From: an uncultured Myxococcales bacterium
GTDB lineage: Bacteria; Myxococcota_A; UBA9042
Assembly: GCA_903842345.1 (NCBI GenBank)
Contig: CAIMLR010000036.1
Location: 248,001 to 312,000, forward strand
DNA length: 64,000 bases
Direction: 5' to 3'
Shown here: positions 25,364 through 33,540 of the stretch, in pieces
Layout of the letters: each line of letters begins with the position of its first letter
Numbering within the stretch: position 1 is the stretch's first letter
The notes under the pieces: generated by a model
The model's database searches: none
What the model was told of the DNA's origin: nothing
What the model saw: the letters and a program-made list of their open reading frames with translations, nothing else
Position numbers and translations under genes: made by a program

Positions 25364-26305
25364 CTAACGGACGGCGTCGCCCTTGCGCACGAGCCGCGCG
25401 GCGATCAACAGCGAGACGATGCCGACGGTCGCGGGCCACGCGAGGCCAAAGAAATAGGCGAGGTTGGCGCCCAGCTCATTGGCGATCCAGAAGCCGACGG
25501 GACCGAGCACGGACAACTCCGGATCGACGGACGCGAGCACGGCGAGGCGCGCCGCCTCCACCGGATTCATGGCCGCCAACGCGAACACGACGGGCGCCGG
25601 CACATGCCATTGCAGCAGCACGCCGATCAGGGCGAAATCGTGGAGCGCGACGGACGCGAGCCAGACAAGCAAGGCGTAGACGACGGCGCGCTCCAGCGAT
25701 TGGGCGATTGCGGAAACCAGCAGACCGAGGCCGACATAGGCGAGTACGAGGCTTGTCGAGACCAGCAGCGCGTGCACCACCATGGGCAGCAGCGACGCGT
25801 CCTGACCGGTTGTCACGAGCCCGACGACGGCCGTCGTTGCGAGGAGCGCCACAAGCGGCCCAAGGAGCACGACGAGCCGCGCCAACAGCAGGCCGATGAA
25901 CCAGTCGTTGCGCTGCGTGGGCTGGGTGAACAGCAGCTCAAGGTGGCCGGACGTGCGCGCCTTGGCGATGGACTGGCAGGTCGCAACCAGCGCGACGAGC
26001 GGCACCGCGACAACCGTCGCGTTGGCGACGTTCAGGACGACGCGCGAGAGCCCGGTAAAGCCGAGGACGCTGGATTCCCGCAGGCCAAGCCAGACAAACG
26101 CGCCAAAGACGAGGATGTAAACCGCAGCGGCAAATTGCAGCCACCGCGAGCGAAGTGAATCCGTGAGTTCCAAACGGGCGAGCGCGGCAATGCGCTGGCG
26201 ACGGGAGGGGAGCGACATGCGCACGTCCTGCGAGGGATGAGGGGTCACGCGGGCGTCCGGCTTCTGCCGCAACGGCCAAATGCTTGTGTGGGGGACATCG
26301 TACAC
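25364..26305 (-). CDS. nosY: NosY, ABC permease for NosZ copper-centre maturation
   Basis: Membrane subunit of the NosDFY ABC transporter needed to assemble the CuZ centre of nitrous oxide reductase. It has 313 residues and six hydrophobic segments (for example LQFAAAVYILVFGAFVWLGL, VVAVPLVALVATCQSIAKAR). The typical NosY/ABC-2 motif around GHLELLFTQPTQR follows TM2. The GTG at 26305 is preferred because AGGAGG lies 5 nt upstream, overlapping the nosL stop. The internal ATG at 26218 would give the more usual short NosY N-terminus. It is last in the nos operon, 9 bp after nosL. Confidence 0.9.
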   Translation of the reverse strand: MYDVPHTSIWPLRQKPDARVTPHPSQDVRMSLPSRRQRIAALARLELTDSLRSRWLQFAAAVYILVFGAFVWLGLRESSVLGFTGLSRVVLNVANATVVAVPLVALVATCQSIAKARTSGHLELLFTQPTQRNDWFIGLLLARLVVLLGPLVALLATTAVVGLVTTGQDASLLPMVVHALLVSTSLVLAYVGLGLLVSAIAQSLERAVVYALLVWLASVALHDFALIGVLLQWHVPAPVVFALAAMNPVEAARLAVLASVDPELSVLGPVGFWIANELGANLAYFFGLAWPATVGIVSLLIAARLVRKGDAVR

Positions 26306-26314
26306 GACGACCTC

Positions 26315-26722
26315 CTACTTGGCACGCAGCTTGGCGCGCACAGCTTCCGTCACCTGTTGCCAGGTCACGGTGCCCGGCTTGGCCGTCGCCACGAAGCCAA
26401 AATCCATCGGCGTATGCTTGGCCGGGGCAAAGCCAGCCTTTGCGAGCGGCACCCACGTCTGCGCGTCGGATGCGCGGACCCACTGCGCGCGCGTCGCGTT
26501 CGGGTGCGCGTCCAGCCACGCGACGAGGCAGCCGAGATCGTCGAAATACAGCCGGTCGTCGTCCAGCGTCAGCACCTGCGCGCCGTGTTCTTTCTCGGAG
26601 AGCAGCATCGCGCAGTGCTCGCAGGGCTGCTTGCCCCATACCGGCTCCTTGGCGACGGGCTCACTCGGCCCGCACGCAGCGTTCAGGATCACGAGCAACA
26701 GCAGCAGCAAACGCTTCATCAC
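26315..26722 (-). CDS. nosL: NosL, copper chaperone lipoprotein
   Basis: Copper(I)-binding accessory protein thought to hand copper to NosD/NosZ. It has 135 residues, with signal MMKRLLLLLLVILNAAC giving a lipid Cys at 17. The NosL metal motif CEHCAM (Cys34, Cys37, Met39) and downstream FDDLGCLVAWLD match the family. The C-terminal MDFGFVA takes the place of the usual M.....PF region, so one ligand area is divergent. It sits between nosF (6 bp) and nosY (9 bp). Function by family and context is secure. The unusual -3 residue (Asn) of the lipobox leaves anchoring less certain. Confidence 0.9.
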   Translation of the reverse strand: MMKRLLLLLLVILNAACGPSEPVAKEPVWGKQPCEHCAMLLSEKEHGAQVLTLDDDRLYFDDLGCLVAWLDAHPNATRAQWVRASDAQTWVPLAKAGFAPAKHTPMDFGFVATAKPGTVTWQQVTEAVRAKLRAK

Positions 26723-26728
26723 ACACTC

Positions 26729-27598
26729 CTAGACTGTCGCCTGCCAAGCATCTACGTCGAGCACGCGCAGGTCGTCAATCTCAGCGCGGTGCGCCAGGAT
26801 CTGGGAAATCAGCTCCAGCTTCTCCGCCGGCGTGCACGTCCGCTGCCAGAGGTCATCCGTCACCGACGTGAAACCCAATGTCTGCAGCGGCAGCAGCGCC
26901 GCATCGGAGGCCGGCACGACTTCAATCCGGCACACCGCGCGGTCGCGCACCACGTCCTGCAGCAGCGCGTCGCCGATCAGCCGACCTTCGCGCAGCTCAA
27001 CCACGCGATCCACGAGCTGGCGGACTTCACTTGTGCGATGCGAACAGAGGATCAGCACGGCGTCGCTCGGCCGCGCCGCAACCAGCGCAAAGAACGCGTT
27101 GCGCGCCTGCGTGTCGAGGTTGGCAGTCGGCTCGTCGGCAACCAGAATCTGGGCGTCGGCGGCCAGCGCCATCGCGGCGAGGATTTTCTGCTTGGTGCCG
27201 CCCGACAAATCGCGGAGCCGCACTTTGGCGACGCGCTCGTAGTCCACGCCCAGCACACCCGCCAACTCCGCCACGCGCTGGACCGGCTGGCCGCGCAGTT
27301 GGCAGGTTGTGCGCACGAGATCCTGCACGGACGCGTCCAGCGGCGGCGCCACCTGCGGAATGTACGCGACGTTGCGGAGCGCTTCCTGTGGGTTCGCGGC
27401 AACGTCCGCGCCGTGGATCTGCACGCGGCCCTGACAGGCGAGCAAGCCGAGCGAACAGCGCATCAACGTCGTCTTGCCGGAGCCGTTGCTCCCGACAAAC
27501 GCGACGCGCTCACCCGCGCCGATGCGGAGGGAAACGTCGTCGAGGGCTTGCACCGCGCCGTAGCGCTTGGACACATGGTCCACGACCAGCACACTCAT
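26729..27598 (-). CDS. nosF: NosF, ABC ATPase for NosZ maturation
   Basis: ATPase of the NosDFY complex, 289 residues. Walker A is GSNGSGKT (36-43), the signature LSGGTKQK, Walker B ILVADEPTANLD and the H-loop SHRTSE; all are complete. It overlaps nosD by 4 bp (ATGA) and precedes nosL by 6 bp, so the genes are translationally coupled. It energises transfer of a sulfur- or copper-related species for CuZ assembly together with NosY and periplasmic NosD. Confidence 0.95.
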   Translation of the reverse strand: MSVLVVDHVSKRYGAVQALDDVSLRIGAGERVAFVGSNGSGKTTLMRCSLGLLACQGRVQIHGADVAANPQEALRNVAYIPQVAPPLDASVQDLVRTTCQLRGQPVQRVAELAGVLGVDYERVAKVRLRDLSGGTKQKILAAMALAADAQILVADEPTANLDTQARNAFFALVAARPSDAVLILCSHRTSEVRQLVDRVVELREGRLIGDALLQDVVRDRAVCRIEVVPASDAALLPLQTLGFTSVTDDLWQRTCTPAEKLELISQILAHRAEIDDLRVLDVDAWQATV

Positions 27599-28971
27599 GG
27601 CATCACCTGATTGAGTTTGTGCGGCTGCATCGCCGGCAAGGCGTCGCTCAGCAGCAGTTTGGACGCCAGCACCGGCACCGCCCGCGCCACGCCATCCAGC
27701 GTCGCGAGCGCCGCCGTCCCGTGCAGAAACTTCAGCGTCGGCCGCGTATCCGTCAGTTCCGTCGACAGCCGCTTGATCTGCCAGGCCACGTCGCCCGTGC
27801 CGTCGTGGTTCAGGTCAAAACCGGCATAATCGCTCCAATAGTTGCGCGACCACTCCGCCGTCGTCGCATCGCCGCCGCCGTCCACTTCCGCGGTCTCCGC
27901 ATTCTCGTGCAGGTCATTGCCGGTCACGATCACGCCGTGCGGCTGCGCATGCATGCGCAAGCCAACGTTGTTGAGCGCGATGACGTTGTCAGCGATCTTC
28001 AGCGGTTTGTCCGGCGAGCGCGGCGTCTGGTCAATGTACATGCCCGCGGTGTTGCCCACGAGCCAGTTGTTGCGCACCGTGACGTCGTCACTGTCCTTGA
28101 AGCCCAGGCCGATGCCCGCAGGTCCACGCGCGCCAGCGAGGACGTTGCCCTCGACCAACAGGCGCTCGCTGTACATCACGAAGATGCCAACAACGTTGTC
28201 GATGACCGCAGAATTGCGGACGATCGCGTCATGAGCGTACATGAAGTGGCTGCCATAGCGGCTGCCGCGGACGACGTTGCTGTCCAAAGTGACGTGCCGC
28301 GAGTACCACACGACCAAGTCGCGGCTTGTTTCCACGAGGCAATGGCTGACGGTGGAGCCGTGCGATTCCCAGAGCTTGATGCCATCGCCGCGCATTTCGG
28401 CGACGCCGTCGCGGCCGATGACGTGGAGGCGGTCGAGTTGGCAATCGTGGCACGCCTGCAGAGACGCGCCGAACAGGACGCGATCGAGAAAGAGCCGCGT
28501 CAGCCGGTTGTGCTGGCCCCGCAGCTTGACGGCGCTGTCCTCGTGCGTGTGGCGACTGCCAGTGCCGGCGATCGTCAGATTGTCGATGAGCGCGCCGTCC
28601 GCCTCAATGTCCAGCACCGTGTCCGTTCCGCTGCCTTGCAGGACGGTGCCCGGACCCATGCCGTGCAAGTGCACATTGCGGCGGATCTGCCAGTCGCCGT
28701 GAAACACCTGTTGGGGCAGCCAAATCTCCGGCGGACCGGCCGGATCGGCCAGCCAGGTCCGCAGTTGCTGTTCATCGTGGGCAACCGCCACCGTCGTCGT
28801 CGGCTGTTGCGGCAGCGGCCCCACGTCCATCTTGCCGTTTTCGTACAGCCCGTGAATCGGCAGGTGCTGCACGTCCGTCCGCGTCTCGTTGGCATGCGAG
28901 GTGCGCGGCGCCGGCGCGCTGCAACCCAGCAACGCCACCAGCGTCACGGTGATGGACGCGTGGCGACGCAT
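27595..28971 (-). CDS. nosD: NosD, periplasmic beta-helix maturation protein
   Basis: Periplasmic component of the NosDFY complex, 458 residues. N-terminal signal MRRHASITVTLVALLGC has a good lipobox (LLGC), so NosD appears lipid-anchored. The body is a right-handed parallel beta-helix with NosD/CASH-type rungs: repeated D-N-L-T-I and N-x-V-x-x-N patterns such as DNLTIAGTGS, HVTLDSNVVRGS, VTVRNNWLVGNTAG and IVTGNDLHENAE. The late segment WSRNYWSDYAGFDLNHDGTGD is a hallmark of NosD proteins. The start codon overlaps the stop of the preceding membrane-protein gene (TGATG), and the end overlaps nosF. Confidence 0.95.
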   Translation of the reverse strand: MRRHASITVTLVALLGCSAPAPRTSHANETRTDVQHLPIHGLYENGKMDVGPLPQQPTTTVAVAHDEQQLRTWLADPAGPPEIWLPQQVFHGDWQIRRNVHLHGMGPGTVLQGSGTDTVLDIEADGALIDNLTIAGTGSRHTHEDSAVKLRGQHNRLTRLFLDRVLFGASLQACHDCQLDRLHVIGRDGVAEMRGDGIKLWESHGSTVSHCLVETSRDLVVWYSRHVTLDSNVVRGSRYGSHFMYAHDAIVRNSAVIDNVVGIFVMYSERLLVEGNVLAGARGPAGIGLGFKDSDDVTVRNNWLVGNTAGMYIDQTPRSPDKPLKIADNVIALNNVGLRMHAQPHGVIVTGNDLHENAETAEVDGGGDATTAEWSRNYWSDYAGFDLNHDGTGDVAWQIKRLSTELTDTRPTLKFLHGTAALATLDGVARAVPVLASKLLLSDALPAMQPHKLNQVMP

Positions 28972-29684
28972 CAGTTCACCCGATACGGGACGTTGCCGAG
29001 CACGAGCTTCTTGGGACAGGTTGCGCCGCAGCTGTCATGCAGCGGGCAGGTCCGGCAGAGACGATAGCGCACGATCATCGCCAACGTCATCGATCCCAAC
29101 GCCGCGATCGCCAACCAGAACCCGATGAGCGGCATCGCGTAGGTTTCAAACTGGCCGATCTTGCCCCAGCCGAGGAACTGCGGCGTGAACATCGGAATGT
29201 TCAGCGGCGCGTGGCGGTCCAGCGTGTGGCCAAAGTGGTAGAGCCACCACACGGAATCGCCGACAAAGCCGGCCGGAAACAGGAATCCCGGCACGATGAG
29301 CAGCCAACTCCACTTTCTGCCGGCGAGGAGCGCGAACGCCGCCGACATCAGCCCGACGAGCCCGACGCCCCAGACCGCCCACTGCCTCTCGAACGACGCC
29401 GCCTCGTCCAAGCCCTTCATGCCGATATAGTGATTCAGCATGTTGATTTCCTTGGCATCGCCACCCAACCCGGTGAGTGAGATGTCAAGAACCAGGCCGT
29501 TGGGATACTGCGGCGCGAACAGGTAGAACTGCCACCACGGCCGCAGGTAGGCGAAGACCCACAGCACGAGCGCGGCGGCAACGAGCACCACGACCAGCCA
29601 GCGCTGCAGCCGCGCGCGATTTTCCGCCTTGCGTGACGCCGCCGCGGGATTTGGTTGACTGTCACTTGGCGATTGCGTGTTCAT
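28971..29684 (-). CDS. Four-TM membrane protein of the nos operon (NosB-like position)
   Basis: Integral membrane protein of 237 residues with four clear TM helices (about 30-50, 102-122, 128-150, 180-200). It has a C-terminal cytosolic or exposed Cys cluster CRTCPLHDSC followed by GATCP. Trp and His residues (DSVWWLYHFGHTLDRH) lie near the membrane face of TM3. Genes for small polytopic proteins commonly follow nosZ in clade II nos clusters (for example nosB), and this gene holds that place between the cytochrome and nosD. The family identity is not proven. It could help electron transfer to, or assembly of, NosZ. It starts 36 bp after the cytochrome stop. Confidence 0.7.
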   Translation of the reverse strand: MNTQSPSDSQPNPAAASRKAENRARLQRWLVVVLVAAALVLWVFAYLRPWWQFYLFAPQYPNGLVLDISLTGLGGDAKEINMLNHYIGMKGLDEAASFERQWAVWGVGLVGLMSAAFALLAGRKWSWLLIVPGFLFPAGFVGDSVWWLYHFGHTLDRHAPLNIPMFTPQFLGWGKIGQFETYAMPLIGFWLAIAALGSMTLAMIVRYRLCRTCPLHDSCGATCPKKLVLGNVPYRVN

Positions 29685-29720
29685 GGAGCCCTCCGGCGTT
29701 TGCCGTGAAGCGCCCGTGCC

Positions 29721-30158
29721 CTACAGCGTCTTGAGGAAGGCGAGCAGCGCGGGCAATTCCGTATCGGCCGCGACGTTCTGATTGGCCATCGGGGTCATCA
29801 ACGCCGCGAACAGTTTCTTGGCCTCAGGGTCTTCTTTGACCATGACTTCCGGCTTGAGAATCATCTTTCCCATCCAGGTCAGCGACCGCCGAGCCGTCAC
29901 GCCTTTCAAGCCTGGGCCAACGAGTTTCACGTCCGTGGGGTTGTGGCAGGCTTTGCAGCCCTTGCTGACGAACAGCGCCTCGCCCTGCTTGGGATCGGCT
30001 TTGGCCACGAGGTCGAGGAGACCTGCCGGCACCGTGATGGTCGCCGGGCCGTCGGCCGCGCTGTCGCCCGCGGGGGCCGCGCCTTCCTGCTTGTTGCAGC
30101 CGAGTGCAGCGAGGGAGGCGACGAGGCCGGCAAGGAAGATTTTGTGTTGGGTTTTCAT
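29721..30158 (-). CDS. Lipid-anchored mono-heme cytochrome c of the nos operon
   Basis: Class I-like cytochrome c, 145 residues. Signal sequence ends SLAALGC (Cys21), suggesting a lipoprotein. A Gly/Ala/Pro linker follows, then the heme site CKACH (68-72). A Met-containing segment (LMTPMANQN) in the C-terminal half supplies the probable axial ligand, and the terminal helix LPALLAFLKTL is typical of cytochrome c. The gene lies directly after nosZ, separated by 176 bp that contain a strong hairpin. Its position makes it the likely immediate electron donor to NosZ; that role is inferred from context and from clade II nos clusters. Confidence 0.9.
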   Translation of the reverse strand: MKTQHKIFLAGLVASLAALGCNKQEGAAPAGDSAADGPATITVPAGLLDLVAKADPKQGEALFVSKGCKACHNPTDVKLVGPGLKGVTARRSLTWMGKMILKPEVMVKEDPEAKKLFAALMTPMANQNVAADTELPALLAFLKTL

Positions 30159-30231
30159 GGTTTACCTGCGAGATGAGTGTCGTCGGACTGCGCGTTCAGC
30201 AACCATGCCGGCGGCGCGGGGGGCTGACCGG

Positions 30232-30269
30232 GGTCCGTGGGCGCCAGGATTCCCTGTGCGCCCACGGTC
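30232..30269 (-). promoter_or_regulatory. Stable hairpin between nosZ and the downstream nos genes
   Basis: Inverted repeat CCGTGGGCGC (30235-30244) and GCGCCCACGG (30258-30267), a perfect 10-bp stem with a 13-nt loop. Beyond one T/T mismatch it extends by two further G-C pairs (30232-30233 with 30268-30269). No T-run follows on the minus strand, so it is not a classic intrinsic terminator. It may act as an mRNA processing or stability element, letting nosZ be expressed at a different level from the maturation genes. Confidence 0.55.
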
Positions 30270-30334
30270 CAGTCGGATGTCGGCGTCGGTGCTCGACCCA
30301 ACGACGAGCATTCAAGCGACATCCATGTCCAGTG

Positions 30335-32425
30335 TCAAGGAGAAAGTGTGGGGGGCTGTTCGGTGCTCGGCCCGCCCGGCACAGTTGTCGACACAGGAAT
30401 CGTCGCCGGCGCGCCCTTGGGCCGCACCAGCATGTAGCCCGCCATCTCCAAGTGCAACGCAGAGCAGAACTCTGTGCAGTACATCGGATAGACGCCTGCC
30501 TTCGTCGCGATGAAATCGACGTTTTCATGCTTGCCCGGTTCCAGGGACAAGTCGATGTTGTGCATGTTGATCGTGAAGCCGTGCGTCTGGTCCTCAGACT
30601 GCTCCAGCGACGTGATGTGGATGAAGACGTGCTCGCCCTCTTCCACTTCAAACTGGTCCGGCGTGAAGTGGCTGCGAATCGCGGTCATGAACACGTGCGT
30701 GCCGTCCGCGCGCTTCTCGATGCGTTCCTTGCCGGATTCCACCGCGTTCGGGTCCTTGGCGTTGGTGTAGATGTTGGTGCCCGGCTTGTAGATCTTGATC
30801 GGGTGGAGCTTGTCCGCCTTGATCATCTGCGAATAGTGCGGCTCGCCAATGCCGATCGGCGCGTCTGCGAGGATCTTCATCTTCTCGCCCGTCGTGTCGA
30901 TCAACTGGAAGTTCTGCGGATACAGCGGACCGACGCCGTTGAAGCGGTCGATCGACATCTTGTTCATCGCGACGACCCACTTGCCGTCCGGGCTGACCGT
31001 GTCGCCTTCCGCCGCCATGATGTGGCCGATGTTGTAGTGCACCGGGATCTTCTCCACGACCTTCAGGTCCTTGAGCGACCATTTGGCGACAACGGATTCC
31101 AGGAACACGCTGGTGTAGGCAAAGCCCTTGTCGTCAAAAACGGTGTGCAGCGGGCCAAGGCCGATCTCGCACTGGCCGTCGATCGAGTCCTTGAAGCTGA
31201 GGATCGGCACGCCATACGCGTCCTTGCCTTCGTATTTCTTGGCGTCGATGAGCGCCTTCATTTTGGCGAAACTGTAGACCGTCGTGTGCGTATCCAGCTT
31301 GCCGCCGACGATGACGCGCGTGCCGTCAGGCGTCACGTCCGCGCCGTGCGGGGACTTGGGCTCGCCCACCAGCGTGAGCACGCCTTCCGCGGCCGCAACG
31401 GGCAGCCGGAGCACTTTCACGCCCAGGATGTCCTCAGCCTTGCCGGCGTTGACCAGCTCTTCCGCTTTCTTCCAGTTGATGACGTGGAGGTAGTCCATGT
31501 CGTTTTGCGAAGCGCCGGATTCGATCGGCGGCTTGCCCTGCAGCGTGCCGCCGGTGGCCATTTCCGTGTTGAACGAGTTCACAAACGCCCAACCGTCAGA
31601 GACCAGCTTGCCGCAATCGGCCAGGTCCTGCGTGTACGGCGGCAGTTCGATCGCCCACGACTTCGCGACGTCGATGCGCCCCTTGGTGCGGTCGAATTTC
31701 CAGAACATCGCGAGACCGCGGTACTTGTCCTTGTACTCGGACAGCGGCGCGTAGGCGCGGCCGAACGGCACGGGGTACTGACTGGTCTCAATGACGTAGT
31801 TGGTGTTCGGATCGACGAACGCGCCGCCGTGATCCGAACCGACCAGCGTATTCACGACGATCTGCTTGGTGTTGAAGTCCTCCAGATCGACGACAGCCAC
31901 GCGACCGTTCGACTTGTCATTGACGAACAAGAACTTGCCGTCGTAGTCGCCCGCTGTCTCAGACAGATTCGGATGGTGAACGTCCGCCCACGTGATGCTG
32001 CGGCCATCCTGCTTGCCGCTCTCGATGATCTTGTTGCTCTCGCCGCCGTACCCGTAGCCCTGCCACGGCTCGGGCGTGAAGACGCCGATGACTTTCAGGA
32101 GCCGCATCGACGGCACGCCAAGCACGAGCACTTGGCCAGACTGGCCGCCTGACGCGAAGATCAGGTAGTCGTCTTTCTTGCCGGTCGGCATGTAGGTCTT
32201 GAGCGCCGCATCGACGTCACTCTCACTCAAGCCGCGCGCGGCCATCAGGTCCTTGATGGAGGCCGAGGCGCCGAGGTTCACGGAAGGTCCGCCAGAACCT
32301 CCTGCGGGCGCACTGCCGGGTTTGGGTGGCGGCTGGCAGCCAAAGGCGGCAAGCGCAGCGACACTGGCGAAGGCTGCCAAGAGCTGGCGTCCCCGCGCGT
32401 GAAATGTCGGTTCGTGGGCTTTCAT
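30335..32425 (-). CDS. nosZ: Nitrous oxide reductase, clade II (Sec-type, probable lipoprotein)
   Basis: Reduces N2O to N2 outside the cytoplasmic membrane; 696 residues. The ATG at 32425 has GGAGGAG 5 nt upstream. The signal ends ALAAFGC, without a twin-arginine motif, which is the clade II type, and the Cys suggests lipid anchoring. CuZ histidines are visible in DVHHPNLSE (about 147), LDTHTTVYS, GLGPLHTVFDD and GIGEPHYSQM on the beta-propeller. The CuA site in the C-terminal cupredoxin domain is complete: YCTEFCSALHLEM (about 645-660). A long open frame upstream of the start is not NosZ-like. It heads an operon with a cytochrome, a membrane protein and nosD-F-L-Y. Confidence 0.97.
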   Translation of the reverse strand: MKAHEPTFHARGRQLLAAFASVAALAAFGCQPPPKPGSAPAGGSGGPSVNLGASASIKDLMAARGLSESDVDAALKTYMPTGKKDDYLIFASGGQSGQVLVLGVPSMRLLKVIGVFTPEPWQGYGYGGESNKIIESGKQDGRSITWADVHHPNLSETAGDYDGKFLFVNDKSNGRVAVVDLEDFNTKQIVVNTLVGSDHGGAFVDPNTNYVIETSQYPVPFGRAYAPLSEYKDKYRGLAMFWKFDRTKGRIDVAKSWAIELPPYTQDLADCGKLVSDGWAFVNSFNTEMATGGTLQGKPPIESGASQNDMDYLHVINWKKAEELVNAGKAEDILGVKVLRLPVAAAEGVLTLVGEPKSPHGADVTPDGTRVIVGGKLDTHTTVYSFAKMKALIDAKKYEGKDAYGVPILSFKDSIDGQCEIGLGPLHTVFDDKGFAYTSVFLESVVAKWSLKDLKVVEKIPVHYNIGHIMAAEGDTVSPDGKWVVAMNKMSIDRFNGVGPLYPQNFQLIDTTGEKMKILADAPIGIGEPHYSQMIKADKLHPIKIYKPGTNIYTNAKDPNAVESGKERIEKRADGTHVFMTAIRSHFTPDQFEVEEGEHVFIHITSLEQSEDQTHGFTINMHNIDLSLEPGKHENVDFIATKAGVYPMYCTEFCSALHLEMAGYMLVRPKGAPATIPVSTTVPGGPSTEQPPTLSP

Positions 32426-32558
32426 CGTGCTCCTCCCTCGTTGGCCTGACGCGTTGAATCTGGCGCCTGACCGGTCAGCTGGCGAAACGAGCGCCTCAAG
32501 CAGGCGAGCGCGACAGCCAGCAACGTATGGGCGGGCATTCAGGCCGCACCCAACTGCG

Positions 32559-32573
32559 CGCATCTTAGATGCG
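32559..32573. promoter_or_regulatory. 15-bp perfect palindrome upstream of nosZ
   Basis: CGCATCTTAGATGCG: seven-base half-sites CGCATCT and AGATGCG around a central T. It is centred about 140 bp upstream of the nosZ start codon. The size and symmetry fit an operator for a dimeric regulator. The regulator is unknown: the half-site core GCATCT recalls NsrR-type sequences, but the orientation of the halves differs from the published consensus. Confidence 0.35.
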
Positions 32574-32648
32574 ACATTTTGTTGCGTCCAGTGCTTGCCG
32601 GACTTTCCAGTCGATTGACTGTCACAATTTTGTCCAAAGATGTCTAAA

Positions 32649-32664
32649 TGCCAAAGGAGTGCCA
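32649..32664 (-). promoter_or_regulatory. Candidate sigma-54 promoter for nosZ
   Basis: On the minus strand the site reads TGGCACTCCTTTGGCA. It has GG and GC with the required 10-nt spacing, and 10 of 12 defined positions agree with TGGCACG-N4-TTGCW. Transcription would start about 210 nt before nosZ, placing the 15-bp palindrome in the leader. Such sites occur by chance in GC-rich DNA, so this is tentative. Confidence 0.35.
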
Positions 32665-32955
32665 CGGCATCACGCGCCATGACGATCCTGTGATAATGGG
32701 CCCATCTGGTCCGAAAAATCGTCCGGACCGAAAGGTCGCGGCGATTCGCGACAGAGACTTTTCATGTCAACAACTTGCGCCCACGATAGGGCACAATCGG
32801 CGGCTGTCAACGGAGTTTGACCTCCACAGACCAACATCCTAGCCTGTGCGCGGATGGCGAGACGACCGGATGGTCCAGCAGTTTTGCCGACTTCAACGGC
32901 GCAACCGGGTTGCGTCACCCCAATCGCCGCAGCGTTATCTGCGGAGGAGTTCGCC

Positions 32956-33540
32956 ATGAAGAAGTACGTCCTGTTTGTCGCCGCTGTCTCTCTGCTCGGC
33001 TGCGCGAAAGAAGCGCCCGCGCCCGCCGCTGCCCCGGCACCCACGGCTGAGGCCGCACCTGCGGCTGCGCCCGCTGCGGAACCAGCCAAGGTGGAAGAAG
33101 CGCGCCCCGATCTCGGCGGCACGGTCTCAGGCGTCGCTGCAGGTTCCAAGGACCACACGACGCTGGTGGCGGCCCTCAAGGCCGGCGATCTCGTCGGCGT
33201 TCTTGCCAGCCCTGGCGGCGCGTACACGGTCTTTGCGCCGACCAACGCGGCGTTTGATGCGCTGCCCAAGGGCACAGTCGAGACGCTGCTGAAGCCGGAG
33301 AACAAGGCAGAACTGCAGCGCATTCTCAAACATCATGCGGGCGTGCCGGTCAAGCAGATCAAGGACCTGAAAGACGGGGACACCCTCTCGATGGCGGACG
33401 GCACCGTCGTCACGTTCCATGTGGCAGCTGACGGCAAGGTCAAGGTCGACGACGCCAACATCATCGGCACCGTGCAGGCGTCAAACGGCGTGATTCACGT
33501 TGTCGACGCCGTGATCGTGCCCAAGCCCGTCGCGAAGTAG
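32956..33540 (+). CDS. Fasciclin (FAS1)-domain lipoprotein
   Basis: Exported protein of 194 residues. Signal MKKYVLFVAAVSLLGC gives Cys16 as the lipid site. An Ala/Pro/Glu-rich linker follows (about 20-50), then one FAS1 domain: HTTLVAALKAGDLVGVL, YTVFAPTNAAFDALPKGTVE (the H1 box), LQRILKHHAGVPV, and ASNGVIHVVDAVIVPK (the H2 box). All the landmark motifs are present. FAS1 lipoproteins mediate adhesion or sit in exopolysaccharide matrices. It is divergent from nosZ and tail-to-tail with the hemerythrin-like gene (stops directly adjacent). GGAGGAG precedes the ATG; the frame's earlier start lacks a signal peptide. Confidence 0.93.
   Translation: MKKYVLFVAAVSLLGCAKEAPAPAAAPAPTAEAAPAAAPAAEPAKVEEARPDLGGTVSGVAAGSKDHTTLVAALKAGDLVGVLASPGGAYTVFAPTNAAFDALPKGTVETLLKPENKAELQRILKHHAGVPVKQIKDLKDGDTLSMADGTVVTFHVAADGKVKVDDANIIGTVQASNGVIHVVDAVIVPKPVAK

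Larger units (their letters stand above)
32426..32955. other. Divergent intergenic region between nosZ and fasciclin gene
   Basis: 530 bp without a convincing gene, markedly more AT-rich than its surroundings in 32560-32780. It holds the nosZ ribosome binding site (GGAGGAG), a 15-bp palindrome at 32559-32573, a sigma-54-like element at 32649-32664 facing nosZ, and the fasciclin ribosome binding site (GGAGGAG at 32943-32949). No full FNR/DNR box (TTGAT-N4-ATCAA) was found by eye. Confidence 0.6.

Noticed and set aside
32608-32635. TTGACTGTCACAA as an FNR/DNR box for the nos promoter
   Set aside because: The half-sites are one base too close (13 instead of 14 nt) and the inner bases do not match TTGAT-N4-ATCAA.
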